Below are positions 1 through 7,152 of a stretch of 64,000 bases of DNA, one piece after another. The number at the start of each line of letters is the position of its first letter. Within the stretch, counting starts at the first letter, position 1. Both the position numbers and the translations under genes were made by a program. The stretch lies in IMG/VR virus record IMGVR_UViG_3300021067_000042, positions 1 to 64,000 of that record; one strand, given 5' to 3'. Under the pieces are notes generated by a model that was not told the origin of the DNA, ran no database searches, and saw nothing but the letters and a program-made list of their open reading frames with translations. The DNA is from a virus.

Positions 1-2
1 GC

Positions 3-392
3 TTCAAGGCCGTCTCGATGGGCGGGGGCGTCTCCGACTGGAGAGTGTTCTACGCCGGCAGCGACGCGGGGCCGGGGATGCTCAGCCTCCTGGGGGCGAC
101 CCCCGCGGACGACCCGGAGTATTACAGGCAGGTCGCGCCAGTCGCCTACGTGAAGCGGGCCAAAACGCCGACCCTGATTCAGCACGGCGAGGCGGACAGG
201 CGCTCGCCGATCATGAGCAGCTATGAGATGTACAGGGCCTTGAAAGACCAGGGCGTCAACGTCAGGATGATCGTCTACAGGGGCGCGGGCCACGGCGGCG
301 GCAGTTGGACGCTCAAGCAGTTCAGCGCCTTCAAGCAGCACAACTACGACTGGTTCGGCCAGTGGATTTGGGGCGAGACGCCTCCGCGCTAA
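3..392 (+). CDS. S9-family (prolyl oligopeptidase-like) peptidase, C-terminal end (5' truncated by window)
   Basis: The reading frame is open from base 3 to the stop at 392, so this is the 3' end of a longer host gene. The visible residues form the last part of an alpha/beta-hydrolase fold: a segment after the nucleophile (SMGGGVSDW), the acid loop HGEADRRSP with the probable catalytic Asp, and the GAGHG loop with the catalytic His. The spacing and the SDW and HGExD context match C-terminal catalytic domains of acylaminoacyl or dipeptidyl S9 peptidases, which hydrolyse peptides or act as exported aminopeptidases. The nucleophile Ser is outside the window. It belongs to the host flank, not the prophage. 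The call is an S9-like hydrolase; the exact subfamily is unresolved. Confidence 0.8.
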   Translation, partial: FKAVSMGGGVSDWRVFYAGSDAGPGMLSLLGATPADDPEYYRQVAPVAYVKRAKTPTLIQHGEADRRSPIMSSYEMYRALKDQGVNVRMIVYRGAGHGGGSWTLKQFSAFKQHNYDWFGQWIWGETPPR

Positions 393-428
393 GCTGTGAA
401 TCGATAGCCGCGACGCTCTTTCCGCGCT

Positions 429-457
429 TTGACAGCCGGGAACGAAAACTGTATCAT
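429..457 (+). promoter_or_regulatory. sigma-70-type promoter for the secreted repeat protein
   Basis: TTGACA at 429-434 and TATCAT at 452-457 are separated by exactly 17 bp. The site lies in the 253-bp gap between the peptidase gene and the start near 646, so the transcript would have a leader of about 180 nt. This is a sequence match only. Confidence 0.55.
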
Positions 458-645
458 CCGCCGGTTGTTCTGCTCTTGTGAAGTCTCACACCGTTCAAGG
501 GTTAAGTCACTAACATCACGAAGGCTGAGAGGCGCAGAACCTCGCTCGTTACCGTGGCCTGTTGCTGTCTCTTCGCAGCCACCTGCCTCTCGGATAAAGT
601 CCCAGAGCATTACCCGTAACGCAGTAAATCTCAACCAGGAGAATT

Positions 646-2262
646 ATGATGTCTCGCGTCCCTCGTGGCTGGCGGCTCGCCGGCAGGTTCCCCCTCTTCG
701 TTCTGGCACTGGCAAGCCTGCTGGTCTGTCTACAGTCGTCCGCGTCGGCCCAGACTCCGGCCGCGACGCCGACCCCGACGCCGCTCGTCACGCAACTCTC
801 CATGAGCGGCGACGAGAACGATTACATCGGCGGCCCCAACGATTATCTCTTCAAGGCGTACAACACAACTTTCTTTGCCAGCGCGGGCGACGGCACGGGC
901 GACGGCATCGTCGATTCGATAAATTTCACCATCGTCCACGCGAACAACAACGTGTGGAACGTGAACTTCAGCACGATGGGTCAGAACAAAAACCTCGTGC
1001 CGGGTTACTACCCTGACGCGCAGCGCGCCCCTTTTTATGACCCCGGCCATCCGGGCCTGGAAGTCACTGGGGACGGGCGCGGCTGCAACATGCTCACAGG
1101 CAGCTTCACCGTCCACGAGGCGCAGTACGACTATTCGGGGCCGGAGCCCAGAGTCGTACACTTCGCCGCGAGCTTCGAGCAGAAGTGCGACGGCGGCCCA
1201 GGCACGCTGCTCGGAACCCTTTTCTACAGATACACGGGCTCAAAAAATCTCTACAGCATTTCGGGCAAGCTGACGGACCCGCAGGGCAACCCCCTCGGCA
1301 ACGCGAAGGTCGGAATCAAAGGCTCCAAGACCTTGCAGTTGACGACCGACAGCGAGGGCAACTACAGCTTCGGAAAACTGCTCGCGGGCGGCAACTACAA
1401 GATCGTGCCGACGCCCACCGCGACTTACACGTACAACCCCCCGCTCCGCAAATTCTTGAGGCTGAGCAGCAACGCGGCCGGGAACTTCGCCTCCGTCCCG
1501 ATTTACAGGATCGCGGGCACGGTCAAGGACGAGCGGGGCACGCCCCTCGCCAGCACGTTCGTGACGATCAGCGGCGGCAAGGACGAAACCGTCCTCACGG
1601 ACAGCCTCGGCAAATACTCGTTCACCGGCCTGAGGGCCGACCGCAACTACACGGTCACGGCGTCGAGGCTGTACCTCAGCTTCAACCCGCCGAGCCGCAC
1701 GTTCTACGGCCTGACCGGGAACGTGGCGTTGAACTTCACGGGGGCACCGCGGCAACACAGCATAGGGGGACTCATCCGAGACAGTAACGGTACGCCTATG
1801 CCCGGCGTGCTCGTGCAGCTCGGCGGGGCGCGCACGGGCGCGGTCAAGACGGACGGCAACGGCAGGTTCCAGTTCAGGTCCTTGGATGCCGGCAGGAACT
1901 ACACGATCACGGCGTCGAAGACCTTTTATTCCTTCTCGCCGGCCACTCTGTTTTACTACCAGTTGAGCGGGAATTGGGGCTCGGCCGACTTCACTGGCAT
2001 CATGAACGCACACCTCCTCGGCGGGCTCGTCGTTGATTCAAACGCCAACGGCGTGAGCGGGGTCACGGTGACGCTGAGCGGCTCGCAATCCGCTACGGCC
2101 GTCACGAACGAGTTCGGCCGCTACATATTCAACAACGTGCCGGCCGCCGGCAACTACACGCTGACCCCCTCGAAGGACGGCTTACATTTCACCCCGGCCA
2201 GCAGGTCTTACCCCGCCCTGAGCGAGAATAACCTGTCGATCAACTTCATCGCCGCACCCTGA
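646..2262 (+). CDS. secreted protein with tandem carboxypeptidase-regulatory-like (beta-sandwich) repeats
   Basis: An N-terminal signal peptide (Arg-rich start, hydrophobic core LFVLALASLLVC, probable cleavage after SASAQ) is followed by a TPAATPTPTP linker. A unique domain covers roughly residues 45-200. Four tandem repeats of about 80-85 residues follow, each with the pattern G-(T/L)-V-x-D-x-G-x-P-x3-V-x-V-(T/L)-(S/I)-G, then TD-x-x-G-x-Y-x-F and a closing NYTxTxS...Y-x-F-x-P. This is typical of CarboxypepD_reg/Cna-B-like folds on exported proteins, which serve in adhesion or as stalk domains. AGGAG at 637-641 sits 4 nt from ATG 646 and 7 nt from ATG 649, so 649 may be the real start. It is a host gene upstream of the att site. 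No enzyme domain is visible. Confidence 0.85.
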   Translation: MMSRVPRGWRLAGRFPLFVLALASLLVCLQSSASAQTPAATPTPTPLVTQLSMSGDENDYIGGPNDYLFKAYNTTFFASAGDGTGDGIVDSINFTIVHANNNVWNVNFSTMGQNKNLVPGYYPDAQRAPFYDPGHPGLEVTGDGRGCNMLTGSFTVHEAQYDYSGPEPRVVHFAASFEQKCDGGPGTLLGTLFYRYTGSKNLYSISGKLTDPQGNPLGNAKVGIKGSKTLQLTTDSEGNYSFGKLLAGGNYKIVPTPTATYTYNPPLRKFLRLSSNAAGNFASVPIYRIAGTVKDERGTPLASTFVTISGGKDETVLTDSLGKYSFTGLRADRNYTVTASRLYLSFNPPSRTFYGLTGNVALNFTGAPRQHSIGGLIRDSNGTPMPGVLVQLGGARTGAVKTDGNGRFQFRSLDAGRNYTITASKTFYSFSPATLFYYQLSGNWGSADFTGIMNAHLLGGLVVDSNANGVSGVTVTLSGSQSATAVTNEFGRYIFNNVPAAGNYTLTPSKDGLHFTPASRSYPALSENNLSINFIAAP

Positions 2263-2311
2263 AGCGTCGCCCCCTCGGGCGCGCCCGCAAATCTGGCACA
2301 CAAAAGAAGAA

Positions 2312-2334
2312 AGGGCATCCGCTGCGGATGCCCT
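2312..2334 (-). terminator. rho-independent terminator of the host tRNA transcript
   Basis: A 9-bp perfect stem, AGGGCATCC/GGATGCCCT with a 5-nt loop, is followed on the minus strand by a T-rich tail (TTTCTTCTTTT). It lies just downstream of the minus-strand tRNA 3' fragment, so it is the native terminator of the tRNA gene used as the attachment site. Confidence 0.8.
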
Positions 2335-2353
2335 AACTTATTGGTTCGAAATG

Positions 2354-2400
2354 TGAGCCGGACTGGGCTCGAACCAGTGACCCGCTGATTAAGAGTCCGC
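2354..2400 (-). other. attachment site: 3' fragment of tRNA-Lys (anticodon CTT)
   Basis: Read on the minus strand, this stretch gives the anticodon loop CTCTTAA (anticodon CTT), part of the anticodon stem, a variable loop, a perfect 5-bp T stem (ACTGG/CCAGT) with loop TTCGAGC, and the 3' acceptor strand CCGGCTC plus discriminator A. No CCA is encoded. The 5' half (D arm, acceptor 5' strand) is missing: the bases above 2400 match phage-side repeats instead. A tRNA 3' remnant beside an integrase is the classic trace of integration into a tRNA gene. The intact tRNA should be at the far prophage end, on the minus strand beyond 64000. The exact crossover point cannot be set without the other end. 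Confidence 0.85.
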
Positions 2401-2410
2401 GACATCCTCT

Positions 2411-2524
2411 TGTTGCATGATGTTGCATGGTGTCGCACCGTGCGGCATATCCTTGAAAATCCCCGCCCTTTTCCGCCTCCTCGTTGTTGCATCTTGTCGC
2501 ACGAGGTTGCATCGTGTAGTATCC
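2411..2524. repeat. two arrays of four tandem 10-bp repeats between att and integrase (arm-type site candidates)
   Basis: Array 1 (2411-2450) reads as four decamers: TGTTGCATGA, TGTTGCATGG, TGTCGCACCG, TGCGGCATAT. Array 2 (2485-2524) reads TGTTGCATCT, TGTCGCACGA, GGTTGCATCG, TGTAGTATCC. The 10-bp period places each copy on the same DNA face. The position between the core att site and the integrase start fits arm-type integrase or excisionase binding sites. The function is inferred from place and phasing. Confidence 0.7.
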
Positions 2525-2561
2525 CGTGCGCCCCGTATGTGGAAGTGAAAGTGGAAGTGAG

Positions 2562-3749
2562 ATGCCCCGCAACCGTAAAGGCTCCATCTGGTACGAGAAG
2601 GTCAAAGACCCGAAGACCGGCAAGCGCAAGGTGGTCGCAATCTACGGCCGCGTCACCTTCACGGACGAGCACGGACGCCGCAGGGACCGCAAGCGCAAAG
2701 CAGTTTCGGGTACGCGCACCGAAGCATGGGAGCACGTCAAAGACCTGCTGAAGGAGTTGGACGAGCAGGGCGAGCGTAGCCTTGACGGTGCTCGGATGAC
2801 CTTTAACGACCTGGCCGAGTATTACAAAGAGCACTATCTGACGGAGGCCGAGTATAACACCAAAGGCGAGAAGGTGGCAGGGCTGCGCTCCTGGAGGGAC
2901 ATGCGGCGCAAGATAGGTTACGCCCAAGCCCACTTCGGAAAACGGAAGGCCAAGAGCATCACTTACGCCGATCTCGTCAGGTATAAGAATAGGCTCCTCC
3001 GAAAGCCGGTCCTCGTGAAGTACAAGGTCAAAGAAGAGGTGGACGGCAGGAAAGTCATCAGGTGGGAGGAGCGGGAGAGCCCGCGTAGCGTCTCGACGGT
3101 CAACAGGGAACTGGCGGCCATCCGGCGCATGTTCTCCGTGGCCGTGCAGGAGGGGTGGCTGAGTAAGAACCCTTTCGGGAAGGGCGAGGCTTTGATAGAC
3201 ATAGCCCTGGAAGTTCCACGCGAGCGCATCGCCACTAAGAAGGAGGAGGGCGCTTTGTTGCTCGAAGCCTCGGGCCACTTGGGCGACTTTCTGGTCTGCG
3301 CCTTCGACACCGGGATGCGTGCCGGCGAGGTCTTCCGTTTGGAGCGCCGGGACGTGAACCTTGAAACGAACGAAATCAGGGCCGTATCCTACAAGGGGAA
3401 GCGCCGCACGGAGAGGTGGCTGAAGATGACTACCAGACTGCGGGTCGTGTGCGAAAGGCTCTGTCAGGGACTCGCACCCGATGAAAAGCTCTTTAAGGTC
3501 GGCAGCGTCCGACGCTCCTTCGCCACGGCCAAGAGGCGGGCGGGGTTGAAAGGCGTCTCTCTTGATGATTTCAGGCTGCACGATATTCGTCACACCGCGA
3601 CCACGAGGCTGTTGAAGGGACACATGCCGCTCTCGGAAGCCGGTAAGCTCATGGGGCACACGCAACCCACTACGACGTGGCGCTACAACAACCCCGACGA
3701 GGCGAGCCGGGACAAGGCCGCGGAAATCCTGGAATCGTTCGAGGACTAG
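2562..3749 (+). CDS. int: tyrosine-type site-specific integrase
   Basis: This is a 395-aa tyrosine recombinase. The N-terminal part (PRNRKGSIWYEKVKD...) is a short AP2-like arm-binding domain. A SAM-like core-binding domain covers about residues 75-170, and the catalytic domain follows. Visible catalytic residues are the Arg in DTGMRAGEVF, the HDIRHT box (H-x-x-R), the His in LMGHTQ, and the nucleophile Tyr near residue 375 in TTWRYNNP. The start at 2562 is chosen over an upstream ATG at 2526 because GGAAGTGAG lies just before it and the upstream segment overlaps the 10-bp repeats. It sits directly inside the tRNA-Lys att fragment and converges with the small HTH gene, overlapping it by 4 bp. 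It catalyses integration and, with an excisionase, excision. Confidence 0.95.
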   Translation: MPRNRKGSIWYEKVKDPKTGKRKVVAIYGRVTFTDEHGRRRDRKRKAVSGTRTEAWEHVKDLLKELDEQGERSLDGARMTFNDLAEYYKEHYLTEAEYNTKGEKVAGLRSWRDMRRKIGYAQAHFGKRKAKSITYADLVRYKNRLLRKPVLVKYKVKEEVDGRKVIRWEERESPRSVSTVNRELAAIRRMFSVAVQEGWLSKNPFGKGEALIDIALEVPRERIATKKEEGALLLEASGHLGDFLVCAFDTGMRAGEVFRLERRDVNLETNEIRAVSYKGKRRTERWLKMTTRLRVVCERLCQGLAPDEKLFKVGSVRRSFATAKRRAGLKGVSLDDFRLHDIRHTATTRLLKGHMPLSEAGKLMGHTQPTTTWRYNNPDEASRDKAAEILESFED

Positions 3750-3952
3750 GCCGCACGCTTGCCTTTCTGATTCCTGCGCTCCATCTCATCAATGTGTGAT
3801 TGCAGGTAGCGTATCTGGCCGGTCGGCAGCTTGACGAAACGGATGATCCCGGCCTTACGCCACCTGTGCGCGGTCGCGCGGTCTATCTGGTACATCTCGC
3901 AGAACTGCTTTTCGGTGTAACGCTTTTCGATTGTCTCTACTTCTTTGCTCAT
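3746..3952 (-). CDS. MerR/excisionase-type small HTH protein
   Basis: This 68-aa protein has a winged-helix core: YTEKQFCEMYQIDRATAHRWRKAGIIRFVKLPTG followed by IRYLQSHIDEM. The pattern of helix-turn-helix, R-W-R-K-A-G, then a beta wing and a terminal helix is that of the MerR/Xis-like DNA-binding family. The gene is the last of the long minus-strand operon and its stop overlaps the integrase stop, so sense-antisense pairing of the two transcripts is possible. Proximity to int and the 10-bp repeats makes excisionase the leading role. A plain transcriptional regulator is the alternative. Confidence 0.75.
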   Translation of the reverse strand: MSKEVETIEKRYTEKQFCEMYQIDRATAHRWRKAGIIRFVKLPTGQIRYLQSHIDEMERRNQKGKRAA

Positions 3953-3968
3953 AAGACTATTTCTTTCT

Positions 3969-3982
3969 CAACCGGACACGAA
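3969..3982 (-). repeat. leader repeat, degenerate copy (CAACCGGACACGAA)
   Basis: This is the third, weakened copy of the leader element found at 4435-4455 and 4970-4988. Here the GGGG arm is reduced to GG, so no stable hairpin forms, but the TTCGTGTCC..GGTTG core (minus strand) is retained 17-30 nt upstream of the HTH gene start. Confidence 0.55.
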
Positions 3983-4020
3983 AAAAAACTCAGCGGGAGA
4001 TAAAAATGGTGGCGCAGGCT

Positions 4021-4419
4021 TCAAGAGCCCGTTTCATACTTGGCCTTCAGCCGCTCGTAAGTCTGCCGGTCCCGCCTCTCCCTTTCCTGCTCAGCCGCTC
4101 GCTTCTCAGCCGCCGCTTGTTCCTCTGCCACCAGCTTTGCCCGCTCCATTGATGCCCGCTCGGCTTCGCGCCAGCCGTCAGTCCAGAGGTAGGACAAAGG
4201 GAATTGACAATAGCCGTCTTCATAGAAGCTCCCGCGACACCAAATCTCCCACGACACGGACACGCCTTCTTCCTCAGAAAGCTCGTGCACTTCCGCCGTC
4301 CTCGGGTCAACGGATGATTCGCCTCGGATAGTTTGAAGCTCAATGGCAATCTCTTTGCATAGGGCTTCTATCTCCGTGCGCGTCTTAACGAAGTCTCTAA
4401 TCTCAGCTTCGGTTTTCAT
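4021..4419 (-). CDS. hypothetical phage protein with Glu/Arg-rich helical C-terminus
   Basis: The start is set at 4419 (MKTEAEIRDF), preceded by GAGGGAACTGAAG. An upstream in-frame ATG at 4461 lies inside the repeated leader hairpin and is unlikely. The 132-aa product has an N-terminal helix, a middle segment with aromatic residues (SWEIWCRGSFYEDGYCQFPLSYL) and a charged coiled-coil tail rich in A, E, R and K. I do not recognise the family. It is co-directional with the neighbours in the minus early operon. Confidence 0.65.
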   Translation of the reverse strand: MKTEAEIRDFVKTRTEIEALCKEIAIELQTIRGESSVDPRTAEVHELSEEEGVSVSWEIWCRGSFYEDGYCQFPLSYLWTDGWREAERASMERAKLVAEEQAAAEKRAAEQERERRDRQTYERLKAKYETGS

Positions 4420-4434
4420 CTTCAGTTCCCTCTG

Positions 4435-4455
4435 GTCCCCCAACCGGGGACACGA
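4435..4455 (-). repeat. leader hairpin repeat (GTCCCC-GGTTG-GGGGAC)
   Basis: A perfect 6-bp stem, GTCCCC (4435-4440) with GGGGAC (4446-4451), is followed by ACGAA. On the minus strand it forms TTCGTGTCCCC-GGTTG-GGGGAC, 16 nt ahead of the ATG at 4419. Similar copies occur at 4970-4988 and, degenerate, at 3969-3982, always just upstream of a gene start. Confidence 0.65.
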
Positions 4456-4461
4456 AAACAA

Positions 4462-4956
4462 TTAATTCTCGGTGTCGTTCAGCACTTCGGCGTCAATCGG
4501 ATCATCATGGGGCGGCAGCAACTTGCGCCCGCCCTCTGTAAGCAGCCGGGGGTTGTCCCTGAAATATTCGAATAGAGTCTGCCCCTCGCTGTTCAGCGCG
4601 TAAGGTAAGAACACTTGCGCCAGCTCGGCCTGACCCGCTTCGATGATTGCCAACTGTGCTTCTATCCAGTCTTTCAGGATGCGCCAGCAGACGCGCACGG
4701 CCTGCTCCCTGGTCTGCAATCGGTAGGGCACGCCTTTGGCCCTCTGCATGGCCCGGAGTACGCCGTCAACGTCGCTAGGCAGGCGGTAACGTATGGGAGT
4801 GCCGTTGACGTTTATCGTGAAGGTCACGGCCGCGGGCGTCCCGCTCGGGGTGTAGTCAGTCATCACAGATAGAGCGCCTTTGGCGACCAGAGCTTTTTGA
4901 ATCTCACCGATGGTCTTATGCTCGTTGACTTTGGTTGTGTAATTTAGAATCGGCAT
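4462..4956 (-). CDS. hypothetical early protein (DUF-like, ~164 aa)
   Basis: The start is taken at 4956 (MPILNYTTKV) because GAGGAAGCTGAC precedes it. The ATG at 4992 lies in the leader hairpin. The N-terminal half (KTIGEIQKALVAKGALSVMTDYTPSGTPAAVTFTINVNGTPIRYRLP) and the later KDWIEAQLAIIEAGQAELAQVFLPYAL resemble a small phage or plasmid family that often accompanies replication or stability genes. I cannot name it with confidence. No catalytic motif is visible. Confidence 0.65.
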   Translation of the reverse strand: MPILNYTTKVNEHKTIGEIQKALVAKGALSVMTDYTPSGTPAAVTFTINVNGTPIRYRLPSDVDGVLRAMQRAKGVPYRLQTREQAVRVCWRILKDWIEAQLAIIEAGQAELAQVFLPYALNSEGQTLFEYFRDNPRLLTEGGRKLLPPHDDPIDAEVLNDTEN

Positions 4957-4969
4957 GTCAGCTTCCTCT

Positions 4970-4988
4970 GTCCCAACCGGGGACACGA
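4970..4988 (-). repeat. leader hairpin repeat, second copy
   Basis: GTCCC (4970-4974) pairs with GGGAC (4980-4984) around AACCG, and ACGAA follows. The arrangement upstream of the start at 4956 mirrors the copy at 4435-4455, which suggests a shared RNA or DNA element duplicated with the genes. Confidence 0.6.
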
Positions 4989-5015
4989 ACAAATACCTAT
5001 CCAGTGAGAACGCAG

Positions 5016-5237
5016 TCAGCCGACAACGAATCTCAAGTTGAGTTCCTGTAGAATCTGCCGCACGGCATCAACCTCAGTAGGAACCCCGACGACACTTGTG
5101 ACCTCGCCCTGCTTTATCATTCTCCGTGCCTCGTTGATGATTAGCTCAATCAGCACGTCTTGGTCTTGGACTAAGGTGTGCAGGCCGTGGCGGGTGAGTG
5201 AAAGCCACTCTTTGTGTGTCTTGATTGTTGAGAGCAT
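5016..5237 (-). CDS. small hypothetical protein
   Basis: This 73-aa product contains two helical stretches (LVQDQDVLIELIINEARRMIKQGEV and PTEVDAVRQILQELNLRF). No Shine-Dalgarno is apparent before ATG 5237, and the gene lies 21 nt after the preceding gene in the operon. Function unknown. Confidence 0.5.
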   Translation of the reverse strand: MLSTIKTHKEWLSLTRHGLHTLVQDQDVLIELIINEARRMIKQGEVTSVVGVPTEVDAVRQILQELNLRFVVG

Positions 5238-5258
5238 GTTAGTGGGAAAATTGTTCGC

Positions 5259-5444
5259 TCACCTAAGCCCGACGCCTCCCGTTGTTCCCCTGCATGTGCT
5301 GTTCTTACCGTCGCGCCTTTTGACGATGCCGCACCGCTTGCAGGCTTCCATGTTGTCTACGTCAAACCAGACGTGACCTTGCTCGTCCTGCTTATCATCT
5401 GGGGAAGGGAGCCACGGCTTATCCTGTTGGCCCTGCACGCTCAT
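5259..5444 (-). CDS. small zinc-binding-type protein
   Basis: The start at 5444 is supported by GAGGTAACTGAAG, nearly the same leader as the gene at 4419. The 61-aa protein has ACKRCGIVKRRDGKNSTCRG, one CxxC pair plus a downstream Cys, as in short phage zinc ribbons. Its stop region abuts the next gene. Role unknown. Confidence 0.6.
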   Translation of the reverse strand: MSVQGQQDKPWLPSPDDKQDEQGHVWFDVDNMEACKRCGIVKRRDGKNSTCRGTTGGVGLR

Positions 5445-5450
5445 CTTCAG

Positions 5451-6032
5451 TTACCTCACAGATGCGGGAGCGGTTGAAGCCTCGGTGGACGTGCCGGAAC
5501 AGTTCGTACAGGGCAACTTGTTAGGCGATGCCCATTCCTCGCCGCATGATTCGCATTTCCATAGGGCGCTGTTCGTAGAAGGAATCGTGTCAACTAGCTT
5601 TGTTCTGTTGCGCGGCCGCGCGCTGCCAGTGCCGCCACACTCTTTGCAGAACATTGGAAGACCGCGCCCCGTCCCTCCACAGGCCGGGCAGTCGGGCGGC
5701 TTGCCTGACGGGTTGCCCCGCTCGGCCCGGATTCTCTGAATGTCGTCATAGGCTTCCTGCCAACATCCACGCCGTTGCCAGTCGCGCTCTACCATGTCGG
5801 CCATCAACTCGAACTCGTGAGCGTACACCCACGTTGCCGCCCCGCACTGATTAGTTATGTGCGCTTCCTTCTCAATCCTGATTGCGCCCGAGTCGTCAAC
5901 AAAGATGATTTCAGCCGGAAGCGATAAGGGGTCGGCGCGGCGAAGCAGTAAGCCGTCAAAGACGCGCCACGCTCCCGTCATATAGTTGCGGTCGTTGTAA
6001 ATATGCGTATGTATGTAAACCGCTCGATACAC
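5451..6032 (-). CDS. multi-zinc-ribbon protein with DnaJ-like CxxCxGxG knuckles
   Basis: About 193 aa. The N-terminal half is an unrecognised alpha/beta region. The C-terminal half has CPACGGTGRG and CKECGGTGSA (two CxxCxGxG repeats as in DnaJ zinc domains), then a rubredoxin-like ribbon CESCGEEWASPNKLPCTNC. The start is ambiguous between TTG 6038 and GTG 6032. AGAGAGGTGG is better spaced for 6032. The zinc domains suggest binding to nucleic acid or unfolded protein. A dedicated role cannot be assigned. Confidence 0.65.
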   Translation of the reverse strand: MYRAVYIHTHIYNDRNYMTGAWRVFDGLLLRRADPLSLPAEIIFVDDSGAIRIEKEAHITNQCGAATWVYAHEFELMADMVERDWQRRGCWQEAYDDIQRIRAERGNPSGKPPDCPACGGTGRGLPMFCKECGGTGSARPRNRTKLVDTIPSTNSALWKCESCGEEWASPNKLPCTNCSGTSTEASTAPASVR

Positions 6033-6055
6033 GTTCAACCACCTCTCTTTTGCTT

Positions 6056-6081
6056 CCGGGGGATACGCTACACACCCCCGG
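6056..6081 (-). terminator. 7-bp hairpin in operon (processing or attenuation candidate)
   Basis: CCGGGGG (6056-6062) pairs perfectly with CCCCCGG (6075-6081) around a 12-nt loop, between the genes at 6096 and 6032. There is no T-run, so this is more likely a processing or attenuation hairpin than a full terminator. Confidence 0.45.
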
Positions 6082-6095
6082 ATTCAAAACTGCTT

Positions 6096-6320
6096 TTATG
6101 TTGAAGGCTGATTGCTGTTGGTGTCAGTGGAAGATAGAAGTTGCTCATAATCGGCAATAGCTTTCCTTGCCTTTAACGGTGCTTCGTTGAACAGTCGGAT
6201 TGTTCTGGCGTTTAGAAATGATTTGCCCCAATCTACTTTGTCACAGATGGCCTCAAACATTTCGAGCATGGCTTTCAAGGCGTCCAACAGTTCGATTTGA
6301 TTTTCAGTAGGCTGATTCAT
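6096..6320 (-). CDS. small helical hypothetical protein
   Basis: A 74-aa all-helical product (ELLDALKAMLEMFEAICDKVDW...KARKAIADYEQLLSS) starts at ATG 6320 behind GAAGGGAAGCT. It sits between the zinc protein gene and the cytosine methyltransferase gene, 9 bp from the latter's stop. Family unknown. Confidence 0.6.
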   Translation of the reverse strand: MNQPTENQIELLDALKAMLEMFEAICDKVDWGKSFLNARTIRLFNEAPLKARKAIADYEQLLSSTDTNSNQPST

Positions 6321-6329
6321 AGCTTCCCT

Positions 6330-6995
6330 TCACGCCGCGGCCGTTTGGCAAAGATTCAGAAATTGGCGACCCAGCCATTCTGAATAGGCCGGCGGTATCG
6401 CCTCGTCTAGTTCCGTCCGACGCATCCACGGAATACCCATCGCGTCCCTGCGCTCCTGCGTACTCGGCTCCGTCCTGTCGAGCGTGCCGTCCGCACGCCT
6501 GCGGCGCGGCGAGCCTGAAACGACTACAGGCTTGAATGAGTGATCGCAGGGCGGCAACAGTGAGAACAAGGGGAATGAAGTCTCAAAGTAACGGTGACGC
6601 CAAACCTTCAGGCCGAACATCGAACCGCAGAGCATTAAGGGGCTGTCGAGTAAATGCCGCGCGCCGGCCACGTTCTCTATGACGTAAGGCTTCTTGAAGA
6701 CGTTGAGAAGTACGCGAGTCCAGACGATTAAATCTTGATGCCTGCTCTTGTGGGCGATGGGCGTGCATACGCTGTATCTCTGGCAGGGCGGCGAGGCCCA
6801 AATGAAATCAAAGAGGGCCGGGTTGACTTTGGAGTGCCGCGCGCCGATGTCTTTAACGTCCATCTGAATAAACTTGTCGCCGCAGTAGTTGGGCTGCGGT
6901 TCAATATCAACGCCCGTGACGTGAAAGCCCGCGCGCTGTAAGCCTTTGGTCGCCCCGCCCGCTTTGCAGAACAGGTCTAATGCTCTTGGCTTCAT
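6330..6995 (-). CDS. C5-cytosine DNA methyltransferase (phage-type, short)
   Basis: At 221 aa this is short for a DNA cytosine-C5 methyltransferase. Motif I is LDLFCKAGGATKG (S-adenosylmethionine site, residues 7-19), followed by GVDIEP. Motif IV is SPPCQ with the catalytic Cys71, and the ENV box is VIENVAG near residue 105. A target-recognition segment is compressed, and motif X-like residues (PPAYSEWLGRQF) close the protein. A strong leader GAGGTGAAGGCTT precedes ATG 6995. With no cognate nuclease nearby it is best read as a solitary phage methylase that shields phage DNA or replaces host restriction marks. It is one of three different methyltransferase genes in the window. Confidence 0.88.
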   Translation of the reverse strand: MKPRALDLFCKAGGATKGLQRAGFHVTGVDIEPQPNYCGDKFIQMDVKDIGARHSKVNPALFDFIWASPPCQRYSVCTPIAHKSRHQDLIVWTRVLLNVFKKPYVIENVAGARHLLDSPLMLCGSMFGLKVWRHRYFETSFPLFSLLPPCDHSFKPVVVSGSPRRRRADGTLDRTEPSTQERRDAMGIPWMRRTELDEAIPPAYSEWLGRQFLNLCQTAAA

Positions 6996-7011
6996 AAGCC
7001 TTCACCTCGTA

Positions 7012-7032
7012 TGACTTTCAAACCCTGACCTC
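7012..7032. repeat. 21-bp element, exact inverted copy at 25017-25037
   Basis: The 21 bases here are the exact reverse complement of 25017-25037 (core AGGTCAGGGTTTGAAAGTC). Both copies lie in gaps immediately upstream of a gene start. A related copy with changes is at 9522-9542. Confidence 0.7.
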
Positions 7033-7130
7033 ACCCCAATCGCTCCGTATTAACCTTACCCGTGTTTGTCCGCGCCCCCGGTGCTGACCATCAGCGGGGA
7101 GACGGGCGGACGGTTTTCAAGGAGACACTA

Positions 7131-7152
7131 GGCGCTCATTCACAGGTCAGGG
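7131..7152. repeat. 22-bp intergenic repeat (copy at 9509-9530, 21/22 identical)
   Basis: GGCGCTCATTCACAGGTCAG followed by GG recurs at 9509-9530 with one change. Both share the AGGTCAGGG core with the 7012 and 25017 elements. It overlaps the last bases of the XRE gene. The hairpin-rich stretch 7065-7112 (GTCCGC...GCGGAC with inner GCTG/CAGC) lies beside it. Confidence 0.65.

Noticed and set aside
2208-3665. 485-codon minus-strand ORF
   Set aside because: It covers the integrase gene and tRNA fragment in antisense. The integrase has clear catalytic motifs.
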